45,861 nucleotides of DNA, taken from positions 1 to 45,861 of the forward strand of contig JALEKC010000157.1 in NCBI GenBank assembly GCA_022769325.1. The letters run 5' to 3'. How positions within the stretch are numbered: position 1 is the stretch's first letter; every line of letters begins with the position of its first letter. A program made the translations under genes and the position numbers. The notes under the pieces are model-generated. The model was not told where the DNA came from. It saw nothing but the letters and a program-made list of their open reading frames with translations, and did no database searches. This stretch comes from Eubacterium sp. Lineage in GTDB: Bacteria; Bacillota; Clostridia; Lachnospirales; Lachnospiraceae. Below are positions 36,183-44,925 of this stretch, piece by piece.

Positions 36183-37274
36183 TGCAAAAAGTCGAGAAGT
36201 TGCATTTCCATCTAACAAAGGAAAATTTTTTGCAACAAAGGATTCATCCACATGATAATCCTTTGCTTTGAGACAATTCAATAACGCTTCTTCGCTTTCC
36301 AACACCGGACCTGGGACAAAATTCCGATAATCCCGGTAAAAGTTTCTGCCCCTCTGCTCAAATTCTTTTAAATCATAGGCATAAAAGAGCATCGGTCTTT
36401 CCAACAAACAATATTCAAATACGATAGAAGAATAATCCGTAATCAAAACCTCTGAAACTGCCAGAAGTGCCGCAATCTCCGAATAGTCAGAAACGTGATA
36501 TATCTTTCCTGCATAGGGTTCAAAAAAACTTTCCCGAATATTTTGAGCAACATGGGGATGAAGACGAATCAACAAAACTTCATCCTCTGCCAAACTCTCC
36601 TCCACTGCTTTCAGATTCAGATGCAGCGTGGGATTGGAAACTTCACTGTCACGAAATGTAGGGGCATACAAAATGCATCTCTTTCCCTGCAATTCCGGAT
36701 AGTCCCGGTAAAACTTCTTTTCCTTATCCTGCATATATTGTTTGTTTAGCATCAAATCCGTGCGGGGATTTCCAATTACAAAGATATGCTCTTTGTCAAT
36801 TCCAAATGCACTGGCATATTCTTTTGCAACATTTTCTGAATTCACAATCAAATGGGTAATCCTTTGATTGGCAAGGTATTCCAGTCTTTTCAAACTACCT
36901 ATGTTGACATCCTGACCAAACCGTTTGATGGTTCCGGTTCCGTGCCACAATTGAACCACTTTGGTATGCTTTGAAAAATTCAAATAGGCCATTGGCAAAA
37001 ACTCATTATCTAAAAAAACATAAGAGGACGTGGCCAAATGGTATGCCTTTTTTATAAAAAAATCAACGGGGTTCCGAATGGTATTTTTCCTGGTAAACCA
37101 AATCTGTTCATAGTCCGGTTTTTCCTGCCACAATCTTCGGGACACGATTCCAATATTTCCATCTTCTCCGGCATCATGGGTGGCAATCAGAAATACTTTC
37201 TTTTCTTTTTGTGGACAGAGGCGGAACATATAAAAAAATACTGCAAATAACAGATATCCTGCCTTCTTTATCAT
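36162..37274 (-). CDS. CDP-glycerol glycerophosphotransferase (TagB/TagF-like)
   Basis: This 370-residue membrane-associated enzyme moves glycerol-phosphate from CDP-glycerol to a lipid-linked acceptor. Its catalytic motifs are complete: LWHGTGTIKRFG, YAPTFRDSE, LIRLHPHV and ITDYSSIVFEYCLLERP. The short length, without a long N-terminal extension, is more like the primase TagB than the polymerase TagF, but this cannot be settled here. The start overlaps tagD by 4 bp (ATGA), in keeping with supply of CDP-glycerol by TagD. Confidence 0.9.
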   Translation of the reverse strand: MIKKAGYLLFAVFFYMFRLCPQKEKKVFLIATHDAGEDGNIGIVSRRLWQEKPDYEQIWFTRKNTIRNPVDFFIKKAYHLATSSYVFLDNEFLPMAYLNFSKHTKVVQLWHGTGTIKRFGQDVNIGSLKRLEYLANQRITHLIVNSENVAKEYASAFGIDKEHIFVIGNPRTDLMLNKQYMQDKEKKFYRDYPELQGKRCILYAPTFRDSEVSNPTLHLNLKAVEESLAEDEVLLIRLHPHVAQNIRESFFEPYAGKIYHVSDYSEIAALLAVSEVLITDYSSIVFEYCLLERPMLFYAYDLKEFEQRGRNFYRDYRNFVPGPVLESEEALLNCLKAKDYHVDESFVAKNFPLLDGNATSRLFALIFSKG

Positions 37275-37672
37275 GTTTCACTCTTCCCCAGTCCCAAATC
37301 TTCTTTGATTTTCGATGTAGAAATTCCTTCGGTTCTTGGAAGATATACAACCTCACAATACTCTTTCAAAAAGTCAAATTTTCCGGTCCAGTCATCTCCC
37401 ATGACAAACACATCTACTTGATTATTCACAACATCATCAATTTTTTGCTCCCATGTGTACTCCGGAAGCACTTCATCCACATATTTGATTGCCTCTAAAA
37501 TAATCTTGCGATCTTCAAAGGAATGATATGCCTTTTTCCCTTTAATCGCATTAAATTCATCGCTGGATAATACAACAATCAAATAGTCTCCAAGTTCCTT
37601 TGCACGTCGAAGCAGATTGATATGTCCCACATGCAACAAATCATAAGTTCCATACGTAATTACTTTTTTCAT
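37271..37672 (-). CDS. tagD: Glycerol-3-phosphate cytidylyltransferase
   Basis: This 133-residue enzyme makes CDP-glycerol from CTP and glycerol-3-phosphate. It has the nucleotidyltransferase motifs GTYDLLHVGHINLL, EDRK and RTEGISTSKI, and full family length. The ORF track begins 34 codons earlier. ATG 37672 is preceded by GGAGGG and is the correct start. It overlaps the TagB-like gene and lies 28 bp after tagH. Confidence 0.94.
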   Translation of the reverse strand: MKKVITYGTYDLLHVGHINLLRRAKELGDYLIVVLSSDEFNAIKGKKAYHSFEDRKIILEAIKYVDEVLPEYTWEQKIDDVVNNQVDVFVMGDDWTGKFDFLKEYCEVVYLPRTEGISTSKIKEDLGLGKSET

Positions 37673-37700
37673 CTTCTTACCCTCCGTAATCTTTTCATTT

Positions 37701-38462
37701 TCACGAATTATCCCGCTCCATACCAAGCTTTTCATCATACAAATCCACGATGTCTTCCACATCCCCCTGGGCAATCAAGCGGCCCTGCTCAAGTAAAATA
37801 CCTTTGTTGCACATGCGCAACACCTGATCTGTAGAATGGGATACGAATAAAACCGTAACACCCTTATCAAACATACTTTGAATTCGTGCCTCACATTTTT
37901 TTCGGAAGCGCTTGTCTCCCACACTCAATACCTCATCCAGAATAAGGATTTCCGGTTCTACCACCGTAGCAATAGAAAAGCCCAATCTGGCTTTCATACC
38001 TGACGAATAGTTCTTCACCGGCACATCTATAAACTTTCCCAGTTCAGAAAATGCCACGATATCATCATATTTTTTATCGATAAATTCTTTGGAATAGCCG
38101 AGAACAGCTCCGTAAAGATATATATTTTCCGCTCCGGTATATTGTTTATCAAATCCAGCTCCCAGTTCCAAAAGAGGAGCAATTTTCCCAAAGCATTCCA
38201 CTTTTCCTTCCGTAGGTTTCAGAACGCCGGCGATTACTTTAAGCAAGGTACTTTTTCCGGCACCATTGAGACCCATGATTCCTACACGATCCCCCCTACT
38301 TATCTCAAAATCTACATCTTTCAATGCCCAGAACTCTTGATACATCAATTCCTTTTTCAGCATTTTTATCACATATTCTTTGATATTGTCCACTTTTTGC
38401 GAACTCAAATTAAATTTCATGCTTACGTGATTCACACGCAAAGCGATTTTTTTCTTTGCCAT
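37701..38462 (-). CDS. tagH: Polysaccharide / teichoic acid export ABC ATPase TagH
   Basis: This 253-residue ATPase has Walker A GLNGAGKST, signature YSSGMKARLGFS (the SSGM variant of Wzt/TagH/RfbE exporters), Walker B ILILDEVLSVGD and switch His in SHS. It ends after the nucleotide-binding domain, without the C-terminal carbohydrate-binding extension of Wzt or the long tail of Bacillus TagH. Either ATG 38462 (5 bases after GGAG) or ATG 38480 could be the start; I prefer the first. It pairs with the TagG-like permease encoded 40 bp upstream. Confidence 0.92.
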   Translation of the reverse strand: MAKKKIALRVNHVSMKFNLSSQKVDNIKEYVIKMLKKELMYQEFWALKDVDFEISRGDRVGIMGLNGAGKSTLLKVIAGVLKPTEGKVECFGKIAPLLELGAGFDKQYTGAENIYLYGAVLGYSKEFIDKKYDDIVAFSELGKFIDVPVKNYSSGMKARLGFSIATVVEPEILILDEVLSVGDKRFRKKCEARIQSMFDKGVTVLFVSHSTDQVLRMCNKGILLEQGRLIAQGDVEDIVDLYDEKLGMERDNS

Positions 38463-38502
38463 AAAATCTCCGTCCTCCATCCGGTGGTCTTCTATTCTTC
38501 TC

Positions 38503-39324
38503 TTATATGTTCAAAATAAAGGTATCCTGCTTCTTATAGAACAAGATCATACCAAGTGCCAGTGCAGCAAAACTTACTCCAAAAGTATAACCTAGCATAA
38601 CCATATCAAAGGGTTGGCCAAACAAGGCACGTCGAAAATTATCAATAATTCCAAACAAAGGATTGAGCTTAATCAACATTCCCTTATAGCCTTTCAATCT
38701 ACTTGCAAAATAGAAAATCGCACTGCAATACATGATTAACATCAGCATAACACTCCATAAGTACTCAATGTCACGGAAAAAGACACAGAGTGTCGCCAAA
38801 ATCAGTCCCACTCCCACACAGAGTATCAGAAGGTTAATCAAAGGAACGATGGACAAAAACATATATCCATTCATAGGGGCCTTGTATGACCCTGTGAAGC
38901 AGAAAAATACCATAACCCCCACCAGAACCACAAGGGAAATCAGGAATATGACGAAATTCGACAAAATTCCGGACAATGGGTACATATATTTAGGTACATA
39001 TACTTTTTTTATCATCGCTCCATTGGCACGAATGGACTTCATCGCACTATTGGTGGATGATGAAAAGAACGAATATAGTAAACGTCCTGTCAGTACATAA
39101 ACTGGAAACGGCACTCCTATAAAAGCTTTATCCTGTCCTGTCCTGCCAAGCATTTCTTCAAATACAAAACTAAGTACCATCATGGTAAGAAGTGGTTCAA
39201 TCAGTGTCCACAATATTCCAAGATAGGATCTTCGATATTTTAATTTAATATTTTTCTTAGCCAGTTCTCCCAATAAATATCGATATCTGTTGAAGTTTTT
39301 TAAAACCTGCGACATAGTATCCAT
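38503..39324 (-). CDS. tagG: Polysaccharide / teichoic acid export ABC permease TagG
   Basis: This 273-residue ABC-2 permease has an N-terminal amphipathic segment with KYRRSYLGILWTLIEPL, six helices, and the family's NPLFGIIDNFRRALFG near the C-terminus. With TagH it would flip a lipid-linked polymer to the cell surface. It is the first gene of the locus, under the promoter at 39381-39410; AAAGGATGG precedes the ATG. Confidence 0.92.
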   Translation of the reverse strand: MDTMSQVLKNFNRYRYLLGELAKKNIKLKYRRSYLGILWTLIEPLLTMMVLSFVFEEMLGRTGQDKAFIGVPFPVYVLTGRLLYSFFSSSTNSAMKSIRANGAMIKKVYVPKYMYPLSGILSNFVIFLISLVVLVGVMVFFCFTGSYKAPMNGYMFLSIVPLINLLILCVGVGLILATLCVFFRDIEYLWSVMLMLIMYCSAIFYFASRLKGYKGMLIKLNPLFGIIDNFRRALFGQPFDMVMLGYTFGVSFAALALGMILFYKKQDTFILNI

Positions 39325-39380
39325 ACCATCCTTTTAATCTTTTATCATTTTTGGTTGCAAATTGCATTTTCAATCATTTG

Positions 39381-39410
39381 ATTATATCACTAATAATCAT
39401 ATTTCGTCAA
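39381..39410 (-). promoter_or_regulatory. Promoter of the surface-polymer locus
   Basis: TTGACG (39405-39410) and TATAAT (39381-39386) are 18 bp apart on the minus strand, about 57 bp upstream of tagG. Confidence 0.75.
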
Positions 39411-39437
39411 CTATATTATTTTTTCACTAACAAAAGA

Positions 39438-39465
39438 TTGACATATTTGACTCGTATGGTATTAT
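39438..39465 (+). promoter_or_regulatory. Promoter of the carboxyltransferase-MBOAT operon
   Basis: TTGACA (39438-39443) and TATTAT (39460-39465) are 16 bp apart on the plus strand, about 55 bp before the carboxyltransferase start. It is back to back with the tagG promoter, the two -35 boxes being only 27 bp apart. Confidence 0.75.
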
Positions 39466-39520
39466 TATATTTGTGATTTTATGTACATCTAACAACGAAT
39501 TTATGATTTAGAATGGAGAA

Positions 39521-41038
39521 ATGAACATGTATAACATGGAAAAACAACACAAATTAGGTAAATTACATGCATTAGAGCGAATTTGTCTTCTTCTTGATGA
39601 AGATTCTTTTCGTGAAATCGGCTCGAATATTACAAACTTAGAAGATGCTTTCAATATCAAAAAGGGCCAGTTTCCTTACGATGGTGTAATTACCGGCTAC
39701 GGAACCATTGGTGGCAAAAAAGTTGTCATCTATTCGGAAGACTTTACTGTAATCGGCGGTACACTGGGAAAACAGCACGGATACAAAATTGCCAATGCCA
39801 TTAAGATGGCCATTGAAAATCGTTGTCCGGTTATCGGAATCAACGATTCCGGCGGTGCACGTATTCAGGAAGGTGTCAATGCTCTTGCCGGGTATGGTGA
39901 AATTTTCTACTATAATACCATGGCATCCGGATATATCCCACAAATTTCAATCATTGCGGGAAACTGTGCCGGTGGTGCTGTATACAGCCCGGGAATCACA
40001 GATTTTATCTTTGTTATTGATGATATCAGCCAGATGTTTGTCACCGGTCCAAAAGTAATCAAGAGTGTGACCAATGAAGATATTACTGCATCCAGTCTCG
40101 GCGGTGCAAATGTTCATGCCCAACGCAGTGGTGTGGCTCATTTCCACAGCACTTCCGAAAAAGAATGTTTCAAAAAGGTACATCAGCTTTTGGATGTCAT
40201 TCCTCATTGTTATGAAGATGGATGCATCCATACAAAACCAGATACTTCTCTTCTTCCTTACAACAAGAATATGCAGTTTAATGAGGCATTATCCAATATT
40301 ATTCCGGAGAAGAGCAATCAAGCCTATGATATTCACAGTGTCATTGACGGCATTGTAGATGAAGACTCTTTTATAGAAGTTCAAGAGGAATTTGCCAAAA
40401 ATGTAGTGGTAGGTTTTGGACGATTGAAGGGAATTACCATTGGTATTGTATCTAACCAGCCAAACTTTATGGCCGGCGTCTTAGATTGTGATGCCAGCGA
40501 TAAAGCTGCTCGCTTTATTCGTTACTGCGACGCTTACAATATTCCGATTATTACCTTGACAGATGTTCCCGGCTTCCTTCCGGGCAAAGATCAGGAATAC
40601 AAAGGAATTATCCGTCATGGTGCCAAATTACTGTATGCTTATTCCGAAGCTACTACCATTAAGATTAATGTTATTTTGCGTAAAGCTTATGGAGGAGCTT
40701 ATATTGCCATGAGCAGTAAACATTTGCGTTCGGATTTTGTATATGCATGGCCTACCGCTGAAATTGCTGTTATGGGTGCCGATGGTGCTGCTGACATTTT
40801 ATATGGTAAGCAGATGAAAGCCATGAATCCGGCTGAAAAAGCAGCTTTCCGTCAGGAAAAGATTGATGAATACAATGAAAAATTCATGAATCCGGGAATT
40901 GCTGCCATGCACGGATATGTGGATGAAATCATCAAACCGGAAGCCACCAGAGAACGCTTATATGGCGACATTCTCATGCTGTCGGACAAGCGCTCTTTGG
41001 ATGCCATTCACAAAAAACACGGCAATATTCCGTTGTAA
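39521..41038 (+). CDS. Acyl-CoA carboxylase carboxyltransferase subunit (PccB/MmdA-like)
   Basis: This 505-residue protein contains both crotonase-fold halves of a biotin-dependent carboxyltransferase. Oxyanion-hole and CoA-site motifs are visible: NDSGGARIQEGV, AGNCAGGAVYSPG, DVPGFLPGKDQEY and YAWPTAEIAVMGADGAA. The residue matching the specificity Asp of PccB (GGAYDVM) is Ile (GGAYIAM), which in studied enzymes favours acetyl-CoA or a broader range. It could make malonyl- or methylmalonyl-CoA, or act as the alpha subunit of a decarboxylase. No biotin carboxylase, biotin carrier or membrane beta subunit lies in the window. TGGAG precedes the ATG; the MBOAT gene follows after 34 bp with no terminator between. 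Confidence 0.9.
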   Translation: MNMYNMEKQHKLGKLHALERICLLLDEDSFREIGSNITNLEDAFNIKKGQFPYDGVITGYGTIGGKKVVIYSEDFTVIGGTLGKQHGYKIANAIKMAIENRCPVIGINDSGGARIQEGVNALAGYGEIFYYNTMASGYIPQISIIAGNCAGGAVYSPGITDFIFVIDDISQMFVTGPKVIKSVTNEDITASSLGGANVHAQRSGVAHFHSTSEKECFKKVHQLLDVIPHCYEDGCIHTKPDTSLLPYNKNMQFNEALSNIIPEKSNQAYDIHSVIDGIVDEDSFIEVQEEFAKNVVVGFGRLKGITIGIVSNQPNFMAGVLDCDASDKAARFIRYCDAYNIPIITLTDVPGFLPGKDQEYKGIIRHGAKLLYAYSEATTIKINVILRKAYGGAYIAMSSKHLRSDFVYAWPTAEIAVMGADGAADILYGKQMKAMNPAEKAAFRQEKIDEYNEKFMNPGIAAMHGYVDEIIKPEATRERLYGDILMLSDKRSLDAIHKKHGNIPL

Positions 41039-41072
41039 TATTTATTAACCATGTTGATTTAAGGAGTTTATC

Positions 41073-42485
41073 ATGATTTTTTCAACTTATCAATTTGTAC
41101 TTATCTTTTTACCAATTACCTTTGCCGGTTATTTTCTTTTGCAACATTTCAAATATGAAACACTGGCAAAATTATGGCTTGTCTTGGCTTCCTTTTTCTT
41201 CTATGCACAGGGAAGTCCGGATTTCTTCCCGTTCTTTCTGGGAAGTGTCGTGGGAAACTACGTAGTGGGAAATTGTCTTAGCAAATTACAGGGAGCCGAG
41301 CACCGAATTGAACGAGGTCTCCTTTTTACCGCCGGCATTCTGGGGAATGTAGGATTACTGGGTTATTACAAATATACCGACTTCTTTATTAAGAATGTGA
41401 ATTTCATCGCCGGAACCCATATTCCTTTGCAGCATATCATTCTTCCCATTGGTATCTCCTTCTTTACCTTCCAGCTGATTGCTTTTTTGGTGGATTCTTT
41501 CCGGGGGGAAACAAAGAATTATGATATCATTGACTATTTGTTATTTATCACTTTCTTCCCGCAGTTGATTGTAGGACCTATTATCCATCATGCGGAAGTG
41601 GTTCCCCAGTTTGAGGACAAAAAGAACCATCGATTGAATTTTGATAATGTGGCTCTTGGTATTTTTATTTTTTCCATCGGCTGTTTCAAAAAAATGATGC
41701 TGGCAGACCCACTTACAACAGATGCTCAGGGATTTTTCAACAATGTTAATGACCATCTGCCATTTATCCAATCCTGGTTCCATTCCATTGAATATACCGT
41801 ATCCTACTATTTCGACTTATCCGGATATGCGGACATGGCAATTGGACTTGGATGGATGTTCAATATCAATATCCCTCAAAACTTTAATTCACCCTATAAA
41901 GCAAAAGATTTTCAGGAATATTGGCAGAGATGGCATATGACCCTTTCCCGTTTCCTGAGTTCTTATATCTTTCGAAATGTTTACCGTCGAGGTGTCAAAT
42001 ATCGTAACTATTATGTCGCTTCTATGTGTACCTTTCTCGTTTCCGGTTTTTGGCACGGCGCCGGCTGGACGTTTGTTGTTTGGGGACTTGTAAACGGTAT
42101 TTTGGTATGTATTGCTTCTTATCGAAACAAACATGATATGAAAACACCATTGTGGCTTGGTGTTCCACTTACCTTTATTCTCGCTGTTTTGGTGCGTGTT
42201 TTGTTTGTTTCCAATACCTTTACCGACGCTTGGTATGTCCTTCGTGGAATGTTCAACTTCTCTTCCCTTCATCTGTCTTCTATCAAGGATGCTTTGATGG
42301 GCAATTGGGAAATGTGGCTTTTAAACTTGTTTGGACTTGCTATTTGTTGGTTTGCTCCAACAACCAAGAAAATGACCGAACATTTCAAACCAAACTGGAA
42401 ATACCTTCTTTATGCAGCCACCCTGCTGATTATTTGTCTTCTCAACATGGATAAGGTTGTACAATTCCTTTACTTCCAGTTCTAA
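41073..42485 (+). CDS. MBOAT family O-acyltransferase (DltB/AlgI-like)
   Basis: This 470-residue multi-pass membrane protein passes acyl groups across the membrane to surface polymers. It has the catalytic His in SGFWHGAGWTFVVWG, the QYWQRWHMTLSRFL segment, and IGISFFTFQLIAFLVD, all standard for the DltB/AlgI/PatA branch. No dltA or dltC is present, so this is probably not the D-alanylation system. The two SGNH/AlgJ-like genes that follow fit an AlgI-AlgJ or PatA-PatB type of O-acylation. AAGGAG precedes the ATG. Confidence 0.93.
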   Translation: MIFSTYQFVLIFLPITFAGYFLLQHFKYETLAKLWLVLASFFFYAQGSPDFFPFFLGSVVGNYVVGNCLSKLQGAEHRIERGLLFTAGILGNVGLLGYYKYTDFFIKNVNFIAGTHIPLQHIILPIGISFFTFQLIAFLVDSFRGETKNYDIIDYLLFITFFPQLIVGPIIHHAEVVPQFEDKKNHRLNFDNVALGIFIFSIGCFKKMMLADPLTTDAQGFFNNVNDHLPFIQSWFHSIEYTVSYYFDLSGYADMAIGLGWMFNINIPQNFNSPYKAKDFQEYWQRWHMTLSRFLSSYIFRNVYRRGVKYRNYYVASMCTFLVSGFWHGAGWTFVVWGLVNGILVCIASYRNKHDMKTPLWLGVPLTFILAVLVRVLFVSNTFTDAWYVLRGMFNFSSLHLSSIKDALMGNWEMWLLNLFGLAICWFAPTTKKMTEHFKPNWKYLLYAATLLIICLLNMDKVVQFLYFQF

Positions 42486-42508
42486 ATTTATAGAAAGGTA
42501 TGACGGAA

Positions 42509-43660
42509 ATGAATGCAAAAAAATGGACAATAAGTTTTGTCATTATTATCCTTATATGTCTTCTCTTTATCATGGGAACCAATTTTTTTGTAGACCCTTA
42601 TGGCTATTTTGGTTCTTGTAAAGGGGAAAATTATACCATGGATGAGGAAGATTACCTGCGGGAACAAAAAGCAGAGCATATAAAATACCATGGCAATGAA
42701 TACGATGCCTTTTTAGTCGGTGGGTCCAAAGCCGGAGCCATTCATAGTGATAAATTATCTGAAATTGACGGATACAAGTACTATAATTGCTGGCTTTTGT
42801 CCGGAAATTTTGAAGACTATTACACCTATTGCAAATATATTATCAATACGGCTCATCCCAAAAAGATTCTCCTGCACATCTCGACTTCCGAGATTGCCCA
42901 ATTTGACCGGGAAGCTAAGGGAGATATCTACGAAGTTCCCGCCGTCATCAGCGGGAAATCCAAAGTGGCAGAAGTTACAAAATTCTTATTTAAAAATCTT
43001 TCTGTCAGTTGGGATACCATCACTTCCAAAGAAGAATCTTATCCGGTGCAAAAAACCGGAGAAAGAAATCTTTCGAAATATTATGCTTTTTATCAAACCC
43101 ATAAAGACAAAAATGCCTATTATGACTACCTGATGAAGGCACAAGTTGACCCCTATCTTCCCCGTTTAATCAATGGCACAAAAGATAAGGCGGATTTGGT
43201 CAATTCCAACATCACGTATTTAAAGAAAATCAAACAACTCTGTGATAAAAACCAGGTTGAGTTGAATGTTTTTCTTGGCTCCCTATTTATCGGTGAGATG
43301 GTGGGCTACGAGGGCAATAGTTTTTACAATTGGTTGACGCAAATGGTTGAAATCACCGGTGGACTATGGTGTTTTAATAATTATAATGATTTGGTCTACA
43401 ATCCATTTAACTATTATAATGCCAGACATTATTATTATGAAATGGGAGACCTTATGATTGAACGCATGAGTGGAAAATCCACGGCATATGATGATTTTGG
43501 TATCTATCTGACACCGGATAATATTGCTTCTGAAATTGCCACTCGACGTGCAAAAACAGAGGAAATTCGCCAATATTACAAAAAAACAGGCACCATTCCT
43601 CTCAGTGATTATGAGGATGCTTCCAATATCACAAGAAACAGCCCATATTTGAACCAATAA
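42509..43660 (+). CDS. SGNH/AlgJ-like surface protein, paralogue 1 (Asp to Asn in DxxH)
   Basis: This 383-residue protein has one N-terminal signal-anchor helix (about 8-28) and an extracellular domain that looks like the SGNH-type partners of MBOAT acyltransferases (AlgJ/DltD-like). The nucleophile motif is probably GGSKAGA. The expected block V DxxH reads NARH, so the catalytic Asp is replaced by Asn. The track start at 42500 sits too close to AAAGG. ATG 42509 aligns with the start of its paralogue (MNAKKW / MTTKKW). It follows the MBOAT gene closely and precedes paralogue 2 by 43 bp. Confidence 0.75.
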   Translation: MNAKKWTISFVIIILICLLFIMGTNFFVDPYGYFGSCKGENYTMDEEDYLREQKAEHIKYHGNEYDAFLVGGSKAGAIHSDKLSEIDGYKYYNCWLLSGNFEDYYTYCKYIINTAHPKKILLHISTSEIAQFDREAKGDIYEVPAVISGKSKVAEVTKFLFKNLSVSWDTITSKEESYPVQKTGERNLSKYYAFYQTHKDKNAYYDYLMKAQVDPYLPRLINGTKDKADLVNSNITYLKKIKQLCDKNQVELNVFLGSLFIGEMVGYEGNSFYNWLTQMVEITGGLWCFNNYNDLVYNPFNYYNARHYYYEMGDLMIERMSGKSTAYDDFGIYLTPDNIASEIATRRAKTEEIRQYYKKTGTIPLSDYEDASNITRNSPYLNQ

Positions 43661-43703
43661 AGATGAATTTCGAAAACATCGCAACAGAAAGGTTGGATTT
43701 TAT

Positions 43704-44846
43704 ATGACAACAAAAAAATGGTGTATTCGTTTTCTCTGCATCATAATTGCTGCTCTTCTATTCATTATGGGTGTGAACTATTTTTACGATCCCTATGGAT
43801 ATTTTCGCAGCCAAAGCGGCGATTGCTATGTTTTAGATGAAAATGACTACCTGCGAGAACAAAAAGCGCAACATATTAAACATTTCTCCGATCAATACGA
43901 CGCGTATCTGATTGGTGGGTCAAAAGCAGGTGCTCTTCGTACGGATAAATTAAAAGAACTAGATGGCTATAATTATTATAACTGCTGGGTTCTTTCGGGA
44001 AATTTCCAGGATTATGAAGCTTATACCAAATATATTGTAGAGCATACCAATGCCAAAAAGGTACTATTGCAAATCTCTACTTCGGAGATCAAACAATTTG
44101 ACCGCGAATCTCGTGGAGCTATTTACGAGACACCGGCCATTCTCAGTGGTTCTTCCAAAACCGAAGAAGTTTTTCAATTTTTATTTAAAAATTTAAAGGT
44201 TTCTTTCGAGGAAATGTTTGACTCTTCGCCATCGTACCCTTGCATGAAAACCGGCGAAAGAAATTTGACCAAATATTATAACTACTTTAATGAGCACAAA
44301 GGTTCCGAAGAATATTATAACTTCCTTTTGAAAAAGAAAGTGGATGAATTTTATAAATATTTGGAAAAAGGCACACCGGACCGCTCTTCTGTCGTCAGCC
44401 AGTGTATCGCCTCCCTCAAACGCATGAAAAAAATGTGTGAGAAAAAAGGTGTGGAATTTCAGATTTTCATTGGTTCCGTTTTTGCCGGACAGATGATTGG
44501 TTACGAAGGCAGCAGTTTTTATGAATTTTTACGGGAAGTTGTACAGGTTGGTGAGAATGTATGGTGTTTCAACACCTTCAATGACGTTGCCATGAATGTC
44601 TATAACTACTATGACATCTCTCACTATTACTATGAAATCGGTGATTTGATGATCGATACCATGGCAGGAAAAACGACTTCTCACGATGGATTTGGTATTT
44701 TACTGACTCCGGATAATGTGGAAGAAGAAATTACTCACAGACAGCGTGAATTGGCAAACTGGAAATCCTACTATGAAACCCATGGTACTCTTCCCTTTCA
44801 GGGAATGGAGAATGAACAAAGTCTGATTCCGAAAATATATGGGTAA
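43704..44846 (+). CDS. SGNH/AlgJ-like surface protein, paralogue 2 (intact DxxH)
   Basis: This 380-residue paralogue of the preceding gene has the same N-terminal anchor, NYFYDPYGYF start, GGSKAGA putative nucleophile motif and LRTDKL. Here block V reads DISH, so the Ser-His-Asp set expected of an SGNH acyltransferase or esterase is complete. The two proteins align without gaps over their last 80 or so residues. They have clearly diverged, which argues for an old duplication kept for different roles. AGAAAGG lies 13 bases before the ATG. It is the last gene of the operon and is followed by a strong terminator. Confidence 0.78.
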   Translation: MTTKKWCIRFLCIIIAALLFIMGVNYFYDPYGYFRSQSGDCYVLDENDYLREQKAQHIKHFSDQYDAYLIGGSKAGALRTDKLKELDGYNYYNCWVLSGNFQDYEAYTKYIVEHTNAKKVLLQISTSEIKQFDRESRGAIYETPAILSGSSKTEEVFQFLFKNLKVSFEEMFDSSPSYPCMKTGERNLTKYYNYFNEHKGSEEYYNFLLKKKVDEFYKYLEKGTPDRSSVVSQCIASLKRMKKMCEKKGVEFQIFIGSVFAGQMIGYEGSSFYEFLREVVQVGENVWCFNTFNDVAMNVYNYYDISHYYYEIGDLMIDTMAGKTTSHDGFGILLTPDNVEEEITHRQRELANWKSYYETHGTLPFQGMENEQSLIPKIYG

Positions 44847-44884
44847 AAACTAAGTAGGCTGACTTCTACTACTCCATTACACGT

Positions 44885-44920
44885 AAAAAAAGAATTGCAA
44901 AACCTGCAATTCTTTTTTTT
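44885..44920. terminator. Bidirectional rho-independent terminator
   Basis: AAAAAAAGAATTGCA and TGCAATTCTTTTTTTT form a stem with loop AAACC and A/T runs on both sides. It lies between the convergent SGNH paralogue 2 and lipoprotein genes. Confidence 0.9.
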
Positions 44921-44925
44921 GGCAA

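Noticed and set aside
41073-44846. D-alanylation (dlt) system
   Set aside because: The MBOAT looks like DltB, but there is no DltA ligase or DltC carrier, and the partners are AlgJ-like paralogues rather than a single clear DltD.
42509-44846. Assembly duplication of the SGNH gene
   Set aside because: The copies differ throughout at DNA and protein level, so they are old paralogues, not an artefact.
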